From: Ailurus styani
Lineage: Eukaryota > Chordata > Mammalia > Carnivora > Ailuridae
DNA length: 64,000 bases
Reading direction: 5' to 3'
Assembly: GCA_002007465.1 (NCBI GenBank)
Contig: LNAC01000276.1
Coordinates: 4,737,511-4,801,510, forward strand
Below are positions 42,101 through 54,530 of the stretch, one piece after another. The stretch's first letter is position 1. Each line of letters opens with the position of its first letter. The notes beneath the pieces were generated by a model that was given only the letters and a program-made list of their open reading frames with translations, was not told where the DNA came from and searched no databases. A program made the position numbers and the translations under genes.

Positions 42101-42944
42101 TCACAAACCTGACGTATGAGCCCAGGTTTGGGCACCAGAAAGGGCTCCTGATGTTTCTAACTTCACAACCAATCAATGTCATCACACCACCCTCTGACAC
42201 CCCTATTCATTCACCCAAAACAACAGGGAAGGGCCCATCTAGAGGGGCCCACAGAGGTCTTCATCTCAGGCTCTTCCTGGATACAAGCACTCCCAGCTTC
42301 CAGAGGCTGGGACAGGGCAAGTGGGAGAAACAGAGTTGGGATCTGGGGTCTTCGAGGAAATAAGTTCATGTTTATACTGTTAAGAAGGTGGTGAAACATA
42401 TTGTGGGTAGAGGTGGCTCGACCCAGAGCCTTGTTCTGTGGTCAGAAGGCCCTTTCCGTTTCTGTCACCCCTTCCAGAGGCTTGCACTTGGACTATTGAG
42501 TCAGCACCTTGTATCTTCTGGAGAAGAAATGTTTAATCTAAAGGAATAACTCTCTAATGGTGGAAGTTCAGTGAAGGCAGGCACGGGGCAGATTTCCTTT
42601 CCGTTCTTTTTTTTTTTTTAAACTGATTTGTTGAGGTGTGATCAATACCTAAAAAGCTGTACATGTGGAACATTTATGTCACAATGCCATTGGGGATACT
42701 GTATTTACCTGTGAAGTCATCACCAGTATCAAGGACTTTAAGGTATCTATCACCTCCCAGGGTCTCCTCCTATAGCAGATTTTCATGGAGGGCCCCATCA
42801 TATTACATGGGGGCCCATTTACTCGAGGACGGCCTGTCCTTAGGGGCCCAGAACGCCGCGTTTCCCTGGTGTCGGAGATTGGGGTCTCAGGACACCTAAG
42901 ATCCACCCCCACTGTGTCCTCAGGCCCCAATCTGAAGGTGTGTG

Positions 42945-42958
42945 CTGCCCTCTAGTGG
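42945..42958 (-). promoter_or_regulatory. CTCF-like motif 2, intergenic
   Basis: The minus strand reads CCACTAGAGGGCAG, again fitting the CTCF core, 1.1 kb from motif 1 and in the same orientation. Confidence 0.5.
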
Positions 42959-43672
42959 CTTATTTGGCTTCAGCACGCAGAACTTTCTGCTCAGACTGTT
43001 CCCCAAAGACCAGGCTTTAAGAGCAGCCTGGAAGTCAGCTTTATGGGTTTGAGGTTTAAGCCGCGGGAGATGGGGGTGTAGGAGGGGGGCACGGGATAAG
43101 CGGATTTAATCAGTGGATGCTGGCAGAGCACGTGCCAATTTCTATGGTGTGAATACACCTGGCGTGTCTGACCCCAAATCCTTAGTATCATCAACTCCTT
43201 TGTGTCCACAGCCTTCCCCATTCCTGATCCACTCGAGGAAAAGCAGGGGCAGACATCAGACGGGCCAGACGTCAGTCTGGATCTGCAGGATGGCCCACAG
43301 GGCCCTATGCGGTCTGCCTCTCCCTGCTCCTGCGCAGGCCACAGTGGCTTCTGCAAGCAGGAAGAGCAAGCAGGAAGGAGAAAGAGCTGAGCAAAGATGT
43401 GGCCTCAGCTTGAGTCTGGAGGTCAGCTCTGTGAGGAAGAATAATGCTGAGTAGCGGGTCTCAGGTGTCTTGATGGGACGGGGAGTCGTTCCTGATTGGG
43501 TGGCCAGGGAAAGTCCTCCCTGCCATCTGTGCCGAGGTCAGAATTCGCAGAGAGAGTGCGCCATCGAAAATGGGAAGGAAAAATGTATTTCCGGCAGAGG
43601 AAATGGCAGGTGCAAAGGCTCTCAGAAGCCGGTTGAGTCAGTCAGCCTTGCATTTTCTGGAAGAGAAATGCC

Positions 43673-44237
43673 TTTTTTTTTTAAATGTTCAATTAGCCAA
43701 CATATGGTACATCGTTAGTTTTTGATGTAGTTAGTGTTCAATGATTCATTAGTTGTGTATGACACCCAGTGCTCATCCCATCACATGTCCTCCTTAATGC
43801 CCACCACCAGGTCACCCACCCCCACCCCCTCTGAAACCTTCAGTTTGGTTCCCCGAGTCTCTCATGATTTGTTTCCCTCTCTGATTTCTTCCCATTCAGT
43901 CTTCCCTCCCTTCCCCTGTGGTCCTCTGCGCTATTCCTTATGGTCCACATATGAATGAAAACATATGATAATTGTCTTTCTCTGCTTGACTTATTTCACT
44001 CAGCATAAATCCCCTTCAGTTCCATCCATGTTGATGCAAATGTTGGGTACTCATCCTTTCTGATGGCTGCGTAATATTCCACTGTATATATGGACCACAT
44101 CTTCTTTATCTATTCATCTGTTGAAGGGCATCTCGGCTCCTTCCATAGTTTGGCGATTGTGGACATTGCTGCTATGAACATTGGGTTCATGTGCTCCTTC
44201 TTTTCACTACATCTGTATCTTTGGGGTAAATGCCTAG
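43673..44237 (-). mobile_element. L1 3' fragment (antisense), 5'-truncated
   Basis: Poly-T then TTCAATTAGCCAACATATGG, CCAGTGCTCATCCCATCACA, and ORF2 end on the minus strand. Flanked by AGAGAAATG on both sides (43,662 and 44,236), a likely target duplication. Confidence 0.88.
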
Positions 44238-45815
44238 AGAAATGTTTTGTCCAAAAGAATGACTAATAGTGCAATTTCAGGCAATGAATTCAGGCATGGG
44301 ACAGGTTTCTCTCTCTCCCTTTTAACATCACTCTATTGAGGTCTGAAGAATGACCTTGTTGAGATAGAACTTTTTTAAAAAAATTTTTAAAAAATCAGAA
44401 AAATTAAGAGCCCCTCCAAGGGCTTCCCTTCATAGCCTCCGATGACCTGCCAGAAGTCTTTGTGAAAATTAGGAAAAGGTGCCCTCCACCTGGGCAGATG
44501 CAGACCCACTCCCAGCCGTCCAACAGGCACAGAATCAACTGCAGAGAGTCACCAGGGTCTGGTGAGGGACAGAAAAATTCCCCTTTCCACCACAGTTTTC
44601 TTACGCCACCAATTCTGACATTCTTGGAGATTCACTTCCCACAAATTCTGTCCCCTGTTTGCTCTGGGTCCCTGCGTTTGGGGAAGAAATATGATGGCTT
44701 ATTATGACCGTCTCAAAGCTTCTGCCCTTCCACATCCTCTACTGGACGAGATCCAAATGGAGCAGCATCCGAATGAGGTCCAGGGTGGGTAACAGCCCTT
44801 CCAGCTTCTGCACCTTGCGGGATGCAAGGCTCACAGGAGCCCCACTCAGGGCTCAGAGTTGCTGCAGAAATTTGAAGAGCAAGCAGGCATGGGCAGCAAT
44901 GTTTGCAAGCACCAGGTATCTATGCCAACGGGGATCGAATAGCAAACCCCTATGCGTTCCCACCCTGGCGAGCAGTGTTGGTTCCAAACACGGTGCCCAA
45001 GCTCTAACTGTTGAGAAGGAAGGATTCCCAGGAAATGTTTCTTCTCAGTTCAAAGCACAGTTAGGGAACAACAACTTACCGGTTGGTGGTTTTACGGTTA
45101 ATTTTTAAAAGGAAGTATAGATTTAGATTGCTTTCCAGCCATCTAGGCCAAATGTATTCATCATTGTGAAATGAGATCAGCTCTATATGAAAACAAATGT
45201 AAGGGACCTCACTTTGCTGGAGAAACTCAAGACGCAGGTCTTTCTATAGCTTTGTATAGCATAAAATAATTGGGTTCCTTTCTATGGATATACAACAAAA
45301 TCGTTTGGTGGAATAGTGGATACCTTCTATTCTGCAATCAGTCTTAACTCTACCAAGCAGTGATTTCTGTAGAATAAACTGCTTCCTTTCACAATGTACA
45401 GTTTGATAAGTTTTGAAAGCCTCCGCGGTAAACAACATACAGAACATTTCCACCATCTCCCTAAATTTCCTCAAGCCCCCTGTTTCCCGCCCTCCCTCCA
45501 CTCCTGGCTTTAGGCAACCATGGATTTCCCCCCTCCCACCCATCAACTAGAACTTTTCAGAACTTTCCTTTCTGTGGTCTTATTCTTTTTGTAGTTTCAA
45601 GTTTTTAAAACCTTTTTAAATTTTTTTTTAAATTTAGATTCAGTTGGACAGCATAAAGTGCATCACTAGTCTCAGACGCGGTGTCTGACAATTTATCCGT
45701 TGCGTATAACACCAGTGCTCATCCCATCACGGGCCCCCCTTACTGCCCATCACCCCATCCTCCACCCACCACCCCTCCAACAGCCCTCAGTTTGTTTCCT
45801 AAAGTTAAGAATCTC

Positions 45816-46025
45816 GGGCGCCTGGGTGGCTCAGTGGGTTAAAGCCTCTGCCTTCGGCTCAGGTCATGATCTCAGGGTCCTGGGATCGAGGCCCGCNNNN
45901 NNNNNNNNNNNNNNNNNNNNNNNNNNNNNNNNNNNNNNNNNNNNNNNNNNNNNNNNNNNNNNNNNNNNNNNNNNNNNNNNNNNNNNNNNNNTTAAAAAAA
46001 AAAAAAGAATGCCTTAAAAAAAAAA
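45816..46025 (+). mobile_element. can-SINE (sense) containing a 95-N gap, inside the L1
   Basis: GGGCGCCTGGGTGGCTCAGT head; TSD AAGAATCTC at 45,807-45,815 and 46,026-46,034. Its body is replaced by Ns at 45,897-45,991, and the A-rich tail appears twice, so the assembly failed here. Confidence 0.92.
45897..45991. other. 95-base N gap
   Basis: Unresolved bases within a can-SINE nested in the L1 3' UTR. Confidence 1.
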
Positions 46026-47610
46026 AAGAATCTCTCGTGGTTTTCTCCCTCTTTGATGACTTCACATTTAGTTTTCCCTCCCTACCCTTATGGTCCTCTG
46101 TGCTGTTCCCTATATTCCACATATGACGGAGACCATATGATAATTGTCCTTCTCTGATTGACTTATTTATTTCAGGATAATACCCTCTAGTTCCATCCAT
46201 GTGGATGCAAATGGTAAGTATTCATCCTTTCTGATGGCTGAGTCATATTCCATTGTATACATGGACCACGTCTTCTTTATCCATTCATTTGTTGAAGGGT
46301 GTCTCATCTCTCCCCACAGTTTGGTGATTGTAGACATTGAGGCTATGACATTGGGGTGCATGTGCCCCTTTGGATCACCACATTGGTATCTTTCGGGTAA
46401 ATACCCAGTGAGACAATTGTTGGGTCACAGGATAGCTCTATTTTCAACTTCTTGAGGATACTCATATATTTCAGAGTGGCTGTACCAGCTTGCATTCCCA
46501 ACAGTGTAAGGGGGTTCCCCTTTCCCCACATCCTGGCCGACATCTGTTGTTCCCTGCCTTGTTAATTTTAGTCATTCTGACTGTGTGAGCTGGTATGTCA
46601 TTGTGGTTTTGATCTGTATTTCCCTGATGGCAAGGGATGTGGAGCATTTTTTCATGTGTCTGTTAGCCATTTGTATATCTTCTTTGGAGAAATGTCTGTT
46701 TATGTCGTTTGCCCATTTCTTGATTGGATTATTATTATTTTGGGGGTGTGTGTTAAGTTTGATAAGTTCTTTACAGATTTTGGATACTAGCCATTTATCT
46801 GATGTGTCATTTGCAAATATCTTCTCCCATTCTGTCGGTTGTCTTTCAGTTTTGTTGATTCTTTCCTTTGCTGTGCAAAAGCTTTTTGTCTTGATGAATC
46901 CCAATAGTTCATTTTTGCCTTTGTTTCCCTTGCTTTTGGAGACATGTCTAGCCAGAAGTTGCTGTGGCCGAGGTCACAGAGGTTGCTTCCTATGTTCTCC
47001 TCTAGGATTTGTTGGATTCCTGTCTCACATTTAGATGCATCATCCATTTTGAGTCTATTTCTGTATATGGTGTAATAAAATGGTCCAATTTCATTCCTCT
47101 GCATGTGGCTGTCCAATTTTCCCAGCACTATTTATTGAAGAGACTGTTCTTTTTCCATTGGATATTCTTTCCTGCTTTGTCAAAGATTAGTTGACCATAT
47201 TGCTGAGGGTCCATTTCTGGGTTCTCTATTCTGTTCCGTTGATCCATGTATCTGCTTTTTTGCGAGTACCATGCTGTCTTGATGATCACAGTTTTGTGCT
47301 GTAGCTTGAAGTCTGGCATTGTAATGTCACTAGTTTTGGTTTTCTTTTTCAACATTCCCCTGGCTACTTGGGATCTTCTCTGGTTCTATACACATTTTAG
47401 GATTATTGGTTCCAGCTCTGTGAAAAATGTTGATGGTATTTTGATAGGGATTGCATGGAATGTGTAGATTGCTGTGGATAGCATAGACATTTTAACAATG
47501 TTTATTCTTCCAATCCATGAGCATGGAATGTTTTTCCATTTCTTTGTGTCTTCTTCAATTTCTTTCATAAGCGTTCTGTAGTTTTTAGAGTACAGATCCT
47601 TTACATCTTT

Positions 47611-47807
47611 TTTTTTTAATTTATTTATTTATTTGACACAGAGAGAGAGATTACAAGTAGGCAGAGAGGCAGGCAGAGAGACAGGGAGAGGAGGAAGCAG
47701 GCTCCCTGCTGAGCAGAGAGCCCGATGCGGGCCTCCATCTCAGGACGCTGAGATCATGACCTGAGCTGAAAGCAGGGGCATTAACCCACTGAGCCACCCA
47801 GGTGCCC
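47611..47807 (-). mobile_element. can-SINE (antisense) nested in the L1
   Basis: Poly-T tail, GACACAGAGAGAGAGATTAC, head CCACCCAGGTGCCC. Flanking TACATCTTTTTTT on both sides, i.e. it inserted into the T-tract of the older SINE to its right. Confidence 0.92.
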
Positions 47808-47814
47808 TACATCT

Positions 47815-48113
47815 TTTTTTAAATAAAGATTTTAATTATTTATTTGACAGAGAGAGAGAGCACAGGCAGGCAGAATGGCAGGCAGAGGGAGAGGGAGAAG
47901 CAGGCTCCCTGCCTACATCTTTTTTTAAATAAAGATTTTAATTATTTATTTGACAGAGAGAGAGAGCACAGGCAGGCAGAATGGCAGGCAGAGGGAGAGG
48001 GAGAAGCAGGCTCCCTGCTAAGCAGGGAGCCTGATGTAGGACCTGATCCCAGGACCCTGGGATCATGACCTGAGCCAAAGGCCACCTTAACTGACTGAGC
48101 ACCCAGGTGTCCC
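47815..48113 (-). mobile_element. can-SINE (antisense) nested in the L1, with 106-bp internal duplication
   Basis: AAATAAAGATTTTAATTATT starts two identical tail-side copies (47,807-47,912 and 47,913-48,018) before the body continues to the head ACCCAGGTGTCCC. The site duplication CAGATCCTTTACATCTTT occurs before 47,611 and after 48,113, showing this was the first insertion at this place. Confidence 0.9.
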
Positions 48114-51100
48114 CAGATCCTTTACATCTTTGGTTAGGTTTATTCCTAGGTATCTTTTGGCTTTGGTGTAATTACAAATGGGATTGATTCCTTAATTTCT
48201 CTTTCTTCAGTCTCATTGTTAGTGTTTAGAAATGCAACTGATTTCTGTGCATTGATTTTGTATCCTGCCATGTTGATGAATTCCTGTATGAGTTCTAATA
48301 CTTTGGGAGGGGGGTGGAGTCTTTCGGGTTTTCCACATAGAGTATCATGTCATCTGTGAAGAGAGAGAGATTGACTTCTTCTTTGCCAATTTGAGTACAT
48401 TTTATTTCTTCTTCTTGTCTGATTGCTAAGGCTAGGACTATCTAGTACTATGTCGAACAACAGTGGAGATAGTGGGCATCCTTGTCGTGTTCCTGACCTT
48501 AGGGGAAAAGCTCTCCTTTTATCCCCCATTGAGAATGATATTGGCTGTGGGGTTTTCAAAGGTGGCTTTTGTGATATTGAAGTATGTTCCCTCCATCCTT
48601 ACACTGGAGATTTTTCATCAAGAAAGAATGCCGTATTTTGTCAAATGCTTTTTCTGCAATAATTGAGAGGGTCATATGGTTCTTGTCTTTTCTTTTATTA
48701 ATGTATTCTGTCACATTGATTGACTTGTGAATGTTGAACCACTCCCGGTATCCCAGGAATAAATCCCACCTGATCGTGGCAAATAACCCTTTTAATAACT
48801 ATTGGATCCTATTGGCTAGGGTCTTGGTGAGTATTTTCACATCCGTGTTCATCAGGGACATTGGTCTGTAATTCTTTTTGATGGGGTCTTTGTCTAGCTT
48901 TGGGATCAAAGTAATGCTGGCCTCATAGAATGAGTTTGCAAGTTTTCCTTCTATTTCTATTTTTTGAAACAGCTTCCATAGAATAGATATTATTTTTTCT
49001 TTAAATGTTTGGTAGAATTGCCCTGGGAAGCCATCTGGCCCTGGACTTTTGTTTTTTGGGAGCTTTTTGATTATTGCTTCAATTTCCTTGCTGGTTATTG
49101 GTCTGTTCAGATTGTCTATTTCTTCTTGTTTCTGTTTTATAAGTTTCCTGGAATGCATCCATTTCTTCCAGATTGCCTAATTTGTTGGCATATAGTTGCT
49201 GATAAAAATTTCTAACAATTGTTTCTATTTCCTTGGTATTAGTCATGATCTCTCCCCTTTATTCATGATTTTATTAATTTGGGTCCTTTCTCTTTTCTTT
49301 TGAATAAGTCTGGCCAGAGGTTTATTGATCTTATTAATTCTTTCACAGAACCAACTTCTAGTTTCATTTATCTGTTCTACTGCTCTTCTGGCTTCTATTT
49401 CATTGAGTTCTGCCCTAATCTTTATAATTTCTCTTCTCCTACTTGGTTTAGGCTTTATTTGCAGTTTTTTCTCCCTTTTAGGTTTTTGCGCCTTTTAGGT
49501 GTAAATTTAGTTTGCGTATTTGAGACTTTTCTAAGTTTTTGAGATAGACTTGTATTACTACGTACTTCCTCCTTAACACTGCCTTTGCTGTATCGCAAAG
49601 GTTTTGAAGAGTTGTGTTTTCATTTTCGTTAGTTTGCATGAATTCTTAAAATTCTTCTTTAATTTCCTGGTTGACTATTCGTTCTTTAGTAGGATGCTCT
49701 TTAGCCTCCAAGTGTTTGAGTTTCTTCCAAATTTCCTCTTGTGATTGAGTTCAAGTTTCAAAGCATTGTGGTCTGAAAATATGCAGGGAATAATCTCGAT
49801 CTTGTGATATTGGTTGAGACCTGATTTGTGACCCAGTATATGATCTATTCCGGAGAATGCTCCATCTGCACTAGAGAAGAATGTGTATTCTTTGCTTTTA
49901 GGATAGAATGCTCTTTATATATCTGTGAAGTCCATCTGGTCCAGTGTGTCATTCAAAGCCCTTGTTTCTTTGTTGATCTTCTGCTTAGATGATCTGTCCA
50001 TTGCTGTGAGTGGGGTGTTGAAGTCCCCTACTGTCAATGTATTATTATCAATATATTTCTTTAATTTGGTTATTAATTGGTTGATGTAATTGGCTGCTTC
50101 CAAGTTAGGAGCATGAATATTAATAACTGTTAGATCTTCTTATTAGATAGACACTTTAAGTATGATTCAGTGTCCCTCTTCACCCCTTACTACAGTCTTG
50201 GTTAAAAATATAATTTGTCTGATATGAGGATTGTTACCCCAACTTTCTTTTGAGGTCCATTAGCACGATTATACCTCACTTTCAATATGGAGGTGTCTTT
50301 AGGTCTAAAATGAGTCTCTTGTAGACAGCATATGGATGGGTCTTGCTTTTTTTGTCCAGTCTGATGCCCTGTGTCTTTTTATTGGGGAATTTAGCCTATT
50401 TACAATCAGAGTAACTATTGAAAGATATGAACTTAGTGCCATTGTATTGCTTGTAAAGTTCCTGTTTCTGTAGATTGTCTCTGTTTCTTTCTGGTCTATG
50501 TTACTCTTGGGTTCTCTCTTCCCTTTCAGGATCCCCCTTAATATTTCTTGCAGGGCTGGCTTAGTGGTCACATATTCTTTCTGTTTCTGTTTGTCCTGGA
50601 AGCTCTTTATCTCTCCTTCCATTCTGAATGACAGCCTTGCTGGATAAAGTATTCTTGACTGCATGTTCTTCTCATTTATGCCCCTAAATATATCATGCTA
50701 ACCCTTTCTGGCCTGCCAGATCTCTGTGGATAGGTCTGATGTGAGTCTAATATTCCTACCCCTTTAGGTTAAGAACTTCTTACATCTAGCTGCTTTCAGG
50801 ATTTTCTCTTTATCGCTGAAATTTGCAAGCTCCACTGTTATATGTTGGGGTGTCGATCTATTTTTATTGACTTTGGGAGGGGCCCTCTCTACCTCTTGGA
50901 CTTGAAGGCCTCTTTTCTCCCCCAGATGAGGAAGTCCTCAGTTATTATTTCCTCAACTATACCTTCTGGACCTCTCTCTCTCTCTTTGTTCTCCCTTGGG
51001 GACTCCAATAATTCTAATATTGTTTCATTTTATGGCAGCATTGATTTCTCAAACCTCCCCTCACGGTCCATTAGTTGTTTTTCTTTCTTCCTCAGCTTCC

Positions 51101-51380
51101 TTCCTTTCCATCCACTTATCTTCTATGTCACTTACTCTCTTTTCTCCCTCATTTACTCTAGCTGTTAAAGCATCCAATTTAGACTGCAACAGAGTTAGAG
51201 CACTTTTATTTTTGGCCTGATTAGATTTCACTTCTGCACTAAGTGATTCTCAAGTGTTTTTTATGTTTTTTTCCAAGCCCAGCTAGTAACGTTATAATTG
51301 TTATCCTGAATTCCAGCTCCAATATTTTACTTATATCCATATCGATTAGATCTGTGGCAGAGAGTATTACCTCTAGTTCT

Positions 51381-51572
51381 TTTTTTTTTAAGATTTTATT
51401 TATTTATTTGACAGAGAGAGATCACAAATAGGCAGAGAGGCTGGCAGAGAGAGAGGGGGAAACAGGCTCCCCGCTGAGCAGGGAGCCCGATGTGGGGCTC
51501 AATTCCAGGACCCTGAGATCATGACCTGAGCCGAAGGCAGAGGCTTTAACCCACTGAGCCACCCAGGCACCC
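51381..51572 (-). mobile_element. can-SINE (antisense) nested in the L1
   Basis: TSD ACCTCTAGTTCT at 51,369-51,380 and 51,573-51,584. Intact head (CCACCCAGGCACCC) and poly-T tail. It interrupts the ORF1 / 5' UTR part of the L1. Confidence 0.94.
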
Positions 51573-53149
51573 ACCTCTAGTTCTTTTTTTTTGTTGTTGT
51601 GAACTCCTTCTTCTAGTCATTTTGCCCAGAGAAGAGAACAAGAGAGCAAAATCAAAAATTTCAACCATGACCCAAGCAAAACACACAGTAGACAAATCTT
51701 AAGAGGTTCGAAACCAAAAAAGAAAAGAAAAAGAAATTAAAAGGGAGAAGGAGAGAATATAATCTCCCAGGTGGACAAAACATGGTGATCCACTTGGTCC
51801 TGGGTATATTTTGGTCTGTTTGTTAGAAGACACTAAATCCCAAAATTGTAAAGAAAACAAAACTTACATACATACAAAAATAAAATTGAATACAGTGAAA
51901 GGAAGCCTCAAATGAAGACTATATCTATAAAATGTAAATGTAAAAAATGAAAGTCGAAAAAACACTTAAAACAAAGAGTTGATAAAATAAGAAACTAGTT
52001 GAAAAGGAAACAAAGAGAAAAAGAAATGGAAAAGTTTAAACTGAAAGATAAACACATCATGAGAAAAAAACCTTTGAACGCTCTATATTATTTTCCCCTA
52101 GACCTGGAGTTTTGCAGTTCTGTGTGCCCTATAAACTTGGTGTTCCCCTGTTGTTTCAGCTGGTCTTCTGGGTGGGGCCTGCTGTGCTGACTCTTGGGGG
52201 CGGAGTTGCACCGCCCCTTGCCAGGGGGCCAGGACCAGTGTAAACTGCTCTATGTGACTGTTTCCCCTGCAGACTTTCCGCCTCTCTAGAGGATGAAAAC
52301 AAAAATAGCTGCGCCACAATCTCGAGTCCCAGAGCTGAGAGACCGTGGTTCCCTCTCTCCAGCAAACCCTCAGGTACTACTGGTCTTCACTTTTGTGTGC
52401 CGAACTCTGCAATCTCCTGCAGTGCACGCTGGCACCAATCCTCCTGGGTGAAGGCACTGCATTTTTGTCCTTTGCAGTACACCCACACTGTGAGTGGCTG
52501 CCTAGTCACATGAGCTCCTATGCTGCCCCTCCCAGGGGAAGGCAGAGGTCCACTGCTCTTCTGTCCTTTGCAGGGCCCTGCAAGACAGCTACCACTTCAT
52601 CATGCTGTGGTTTGTGGTTTATGGCAAACTGAGCTGAGAGCCCCCACCCAGGCTTACTGACCCTAACTGGTTCCCACACACCAATGCTTGGAAACTGGTT
52701 TCCACACTCCAGTGAGCTGAGGCATCCCCATTCTTTCTGTGACACCAGTGACCCTGGGACCACACTGTCCCACCAAGTATTCTGCCTGGCTTCACCACCT
52801 GAGCACTTTTCAGGTAGGGATGTCTCTCACTGGAGCAGATTTCTAAAGGTTCTGATTTTGCATTATGGGGCTATATCACTTTCCAGTAGCCGGTTTATGG
52901 AGGCTCCCTCCCATCATCAATTATCTTCTGATATAGCCCCCCAGATTCACATCTCCTACCTTGCTAAAAGTGGTCACTTTTCTATTTGTAGAATTCTAGC
53001 AATACTTTTCTTACATCTCAGGATGAATTCATAGGTGTTCAGAATGATTTGATAGTTGTCTATCTAAATTTAGGGAACCAGATGAAACGAGGGCCCCTAC
53101 TCTTCTGCCATCTTGCTTCCGTTCAGAATTTTCTAGAATTTCCTGTTGT

Positions 53150-53590
53150 TGGACTGTGTGATGGTTAATTTTATATGTCTGCTTGGCTGGAAGCTGGTGA
53201 TCTGTTGTATGGTCAAACACAAGTCCAGATGCTTCTGTAAAGGTATTTTAAAGATGTGATTAACATGGAGATCAGTGGACTTTGAGAGAAGCTGATGACC
53301 CTCCATAATGTGGGTGGATATAATTTAATCAGCCAAAGGCCTTATGAACAAAAACAGAGGTTTCCCAAAGAAGAAGGAATTCTGCTTCCAGACTGGAACA
53401 TAGAAATCTGGAAATCCTGCCTCAGTTTCCAACCTTCAGACTCTAGATGGCAGAATCAACTCTTACCTGGGTCCCCAACCTGCTGGCTGGGCCTACAGAT
53501 CTTGGACTTGACAGCTCCCACAATCAGGAGAGCCAATTCCTTGGGATCCCTCTCTTGTTGCTTTTGCTTCTCTGGAGAACCCTAATACAG
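53150..53590 (+). mobile_element. Ancient interspersed repeat (sense)
   Basis: GGTTAATTTTATATGTCTGC, ATAATGTGGGTGGATATAAT, ATCTTGGACTTGACAGC, GAGCCAATTCCTTGGGATCC, TTCTCTGGAGAACCCTAATA: a recognisable but unnamed mammalian repeat. Confidence 0.6.
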
Positions 53591-53599
53591 AATTCTTTG

Positions 53600-54530
53600 A
53601 GTATTTACTCTTTTGTATCCTTTATGTCTGGCTTCTTTTCCTCAGCATAAAGTCCTTGAGATTCATCCATGCTGTTGAGGGTCCTAGTAGTTCTTGCCTT
53701 CATCATGTAGACATATCACCTGTCCATGAATGTCTGAACTCTGTCCAGCATTCAGCAATTGTGAGCAAAGCAGCTGTGAACATTTGTGTATGAGTCCTTC
53801 TATGGATATGTGCTTTTATTTCTCTTGGATAAGCACTAGATGGTCCAGTGATCCCACTTCTGGGTGTATAGCCATATGAAATCAAAACTGGATATCAAAA
53901 AGAAAATCTGTACCTCCATGTCCATTCCAGAATTGCTCACAATAGCTAAGACATGGAAACAATCTAAGTGTCCATCAGTGGATGAATGGAGGAAGAACAT
54001 GTCACACACACACGTGCACACACACACTGGAATACTATTTAGGTATGAGAAAGAAGAAAATTCTGCCATTTGTAACAATATGGGTGGGGCTTGGGGGCAT
54101 GAAATGAAAGAAGTCTGCAGAGAAAGACAAATGCTGTATGATATCTCTATGTGAAATCTAAAAAAGTGGAATGTGTAGAAACAGAACAGGATGGCCATTA
54201 CCAGGAGTGAGGGTGTGGGGGAAATGGGGAGATGTTGGCCAAAGGGTACAAACTTGCAGTTAGGAGAGGAGTGAGTTCTGGTGATCTAATGCACAGCAGC
54301 GTGATCATAGTTAACAGTACTGTATTATATCCTTGAATGTTGCGAAGATACTAGATCTTGAATGCTCTCATCAGAAACAAAATTTGGCCATTATGCAACA
54401 TGATAGAGGTATTAGCTAATGCTCTGGTGGCCATCAGATTGCAATACATAAACATATCAAATCAAGACATTGTACACCTTACGCTTAAGAAGATATGGAA
54501 ATATTTCCATTCTAGTTGTCAAGTAGTGAT
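53600..54530. mobile_element. Old L1 pieces in opposite orientations
   Basis: 53,600-53,840 reads as antisense L1 (CTTTTATTTCTCTTGGATAA) and 53,840-54,530 as sense L1 (AATAGCTAAGACATGGAAAC, GTCCATCAGTGGATGAATGG). Probably a twin-primed or nested insertion. Confidence 0.7.

Larger units (their letters stand above)
45620..53120 (-). mobile_element. Near full-length LINE-1 (antisense), ORFs broken
   Basis: Read on the minus strand, the 5' end near 53,120 begins GGAAGCAAGATGGCAGAAGA, as carnivore L1 5' UTRs do. A GC-rich 5' UTR, ORF1 (about 50,700-51,650) and ORF2 (about 46,160-50,450) follow, then the 3' UTR and tail near 45,620. ORF2 landmarks: GDFNTPL endonuclease (about 50,030), [13 protein letters not shown] and [14 protein letters not shown] reverse transcriptase (about 49,040 and 48,490), [19 protein letters not shown] (about 47,530). 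ORF2 is split by frameshifts, stops and nested SINEs, and the catalytic FADD reads FTDD (48,349-48,360), so it cannot move itself. Net of SINEs it is about 6.6 kb. Confidence 0.93.

Noticed and set aside
41568..42200. 210-residue minus-strand open frame with Thr-His runs
   Set aside because: It is the GT/CA microsatellite plus flanks; no domain or splice support.
46160..50660. Host gene encoding reverse transcriptase
   Set aside because: The minus-strand open frames are pieces of L1 ORF2 with frameshifts, nested SINEs and an altered FADD box.
45555..53125. Target-site duplication TTCAGAA-TTTTC for the large L1
   Set aside because: The similar word at 45,555 is 60 bp away from the L1 tail and has mismatches; likely chance within AT-rich sequence.
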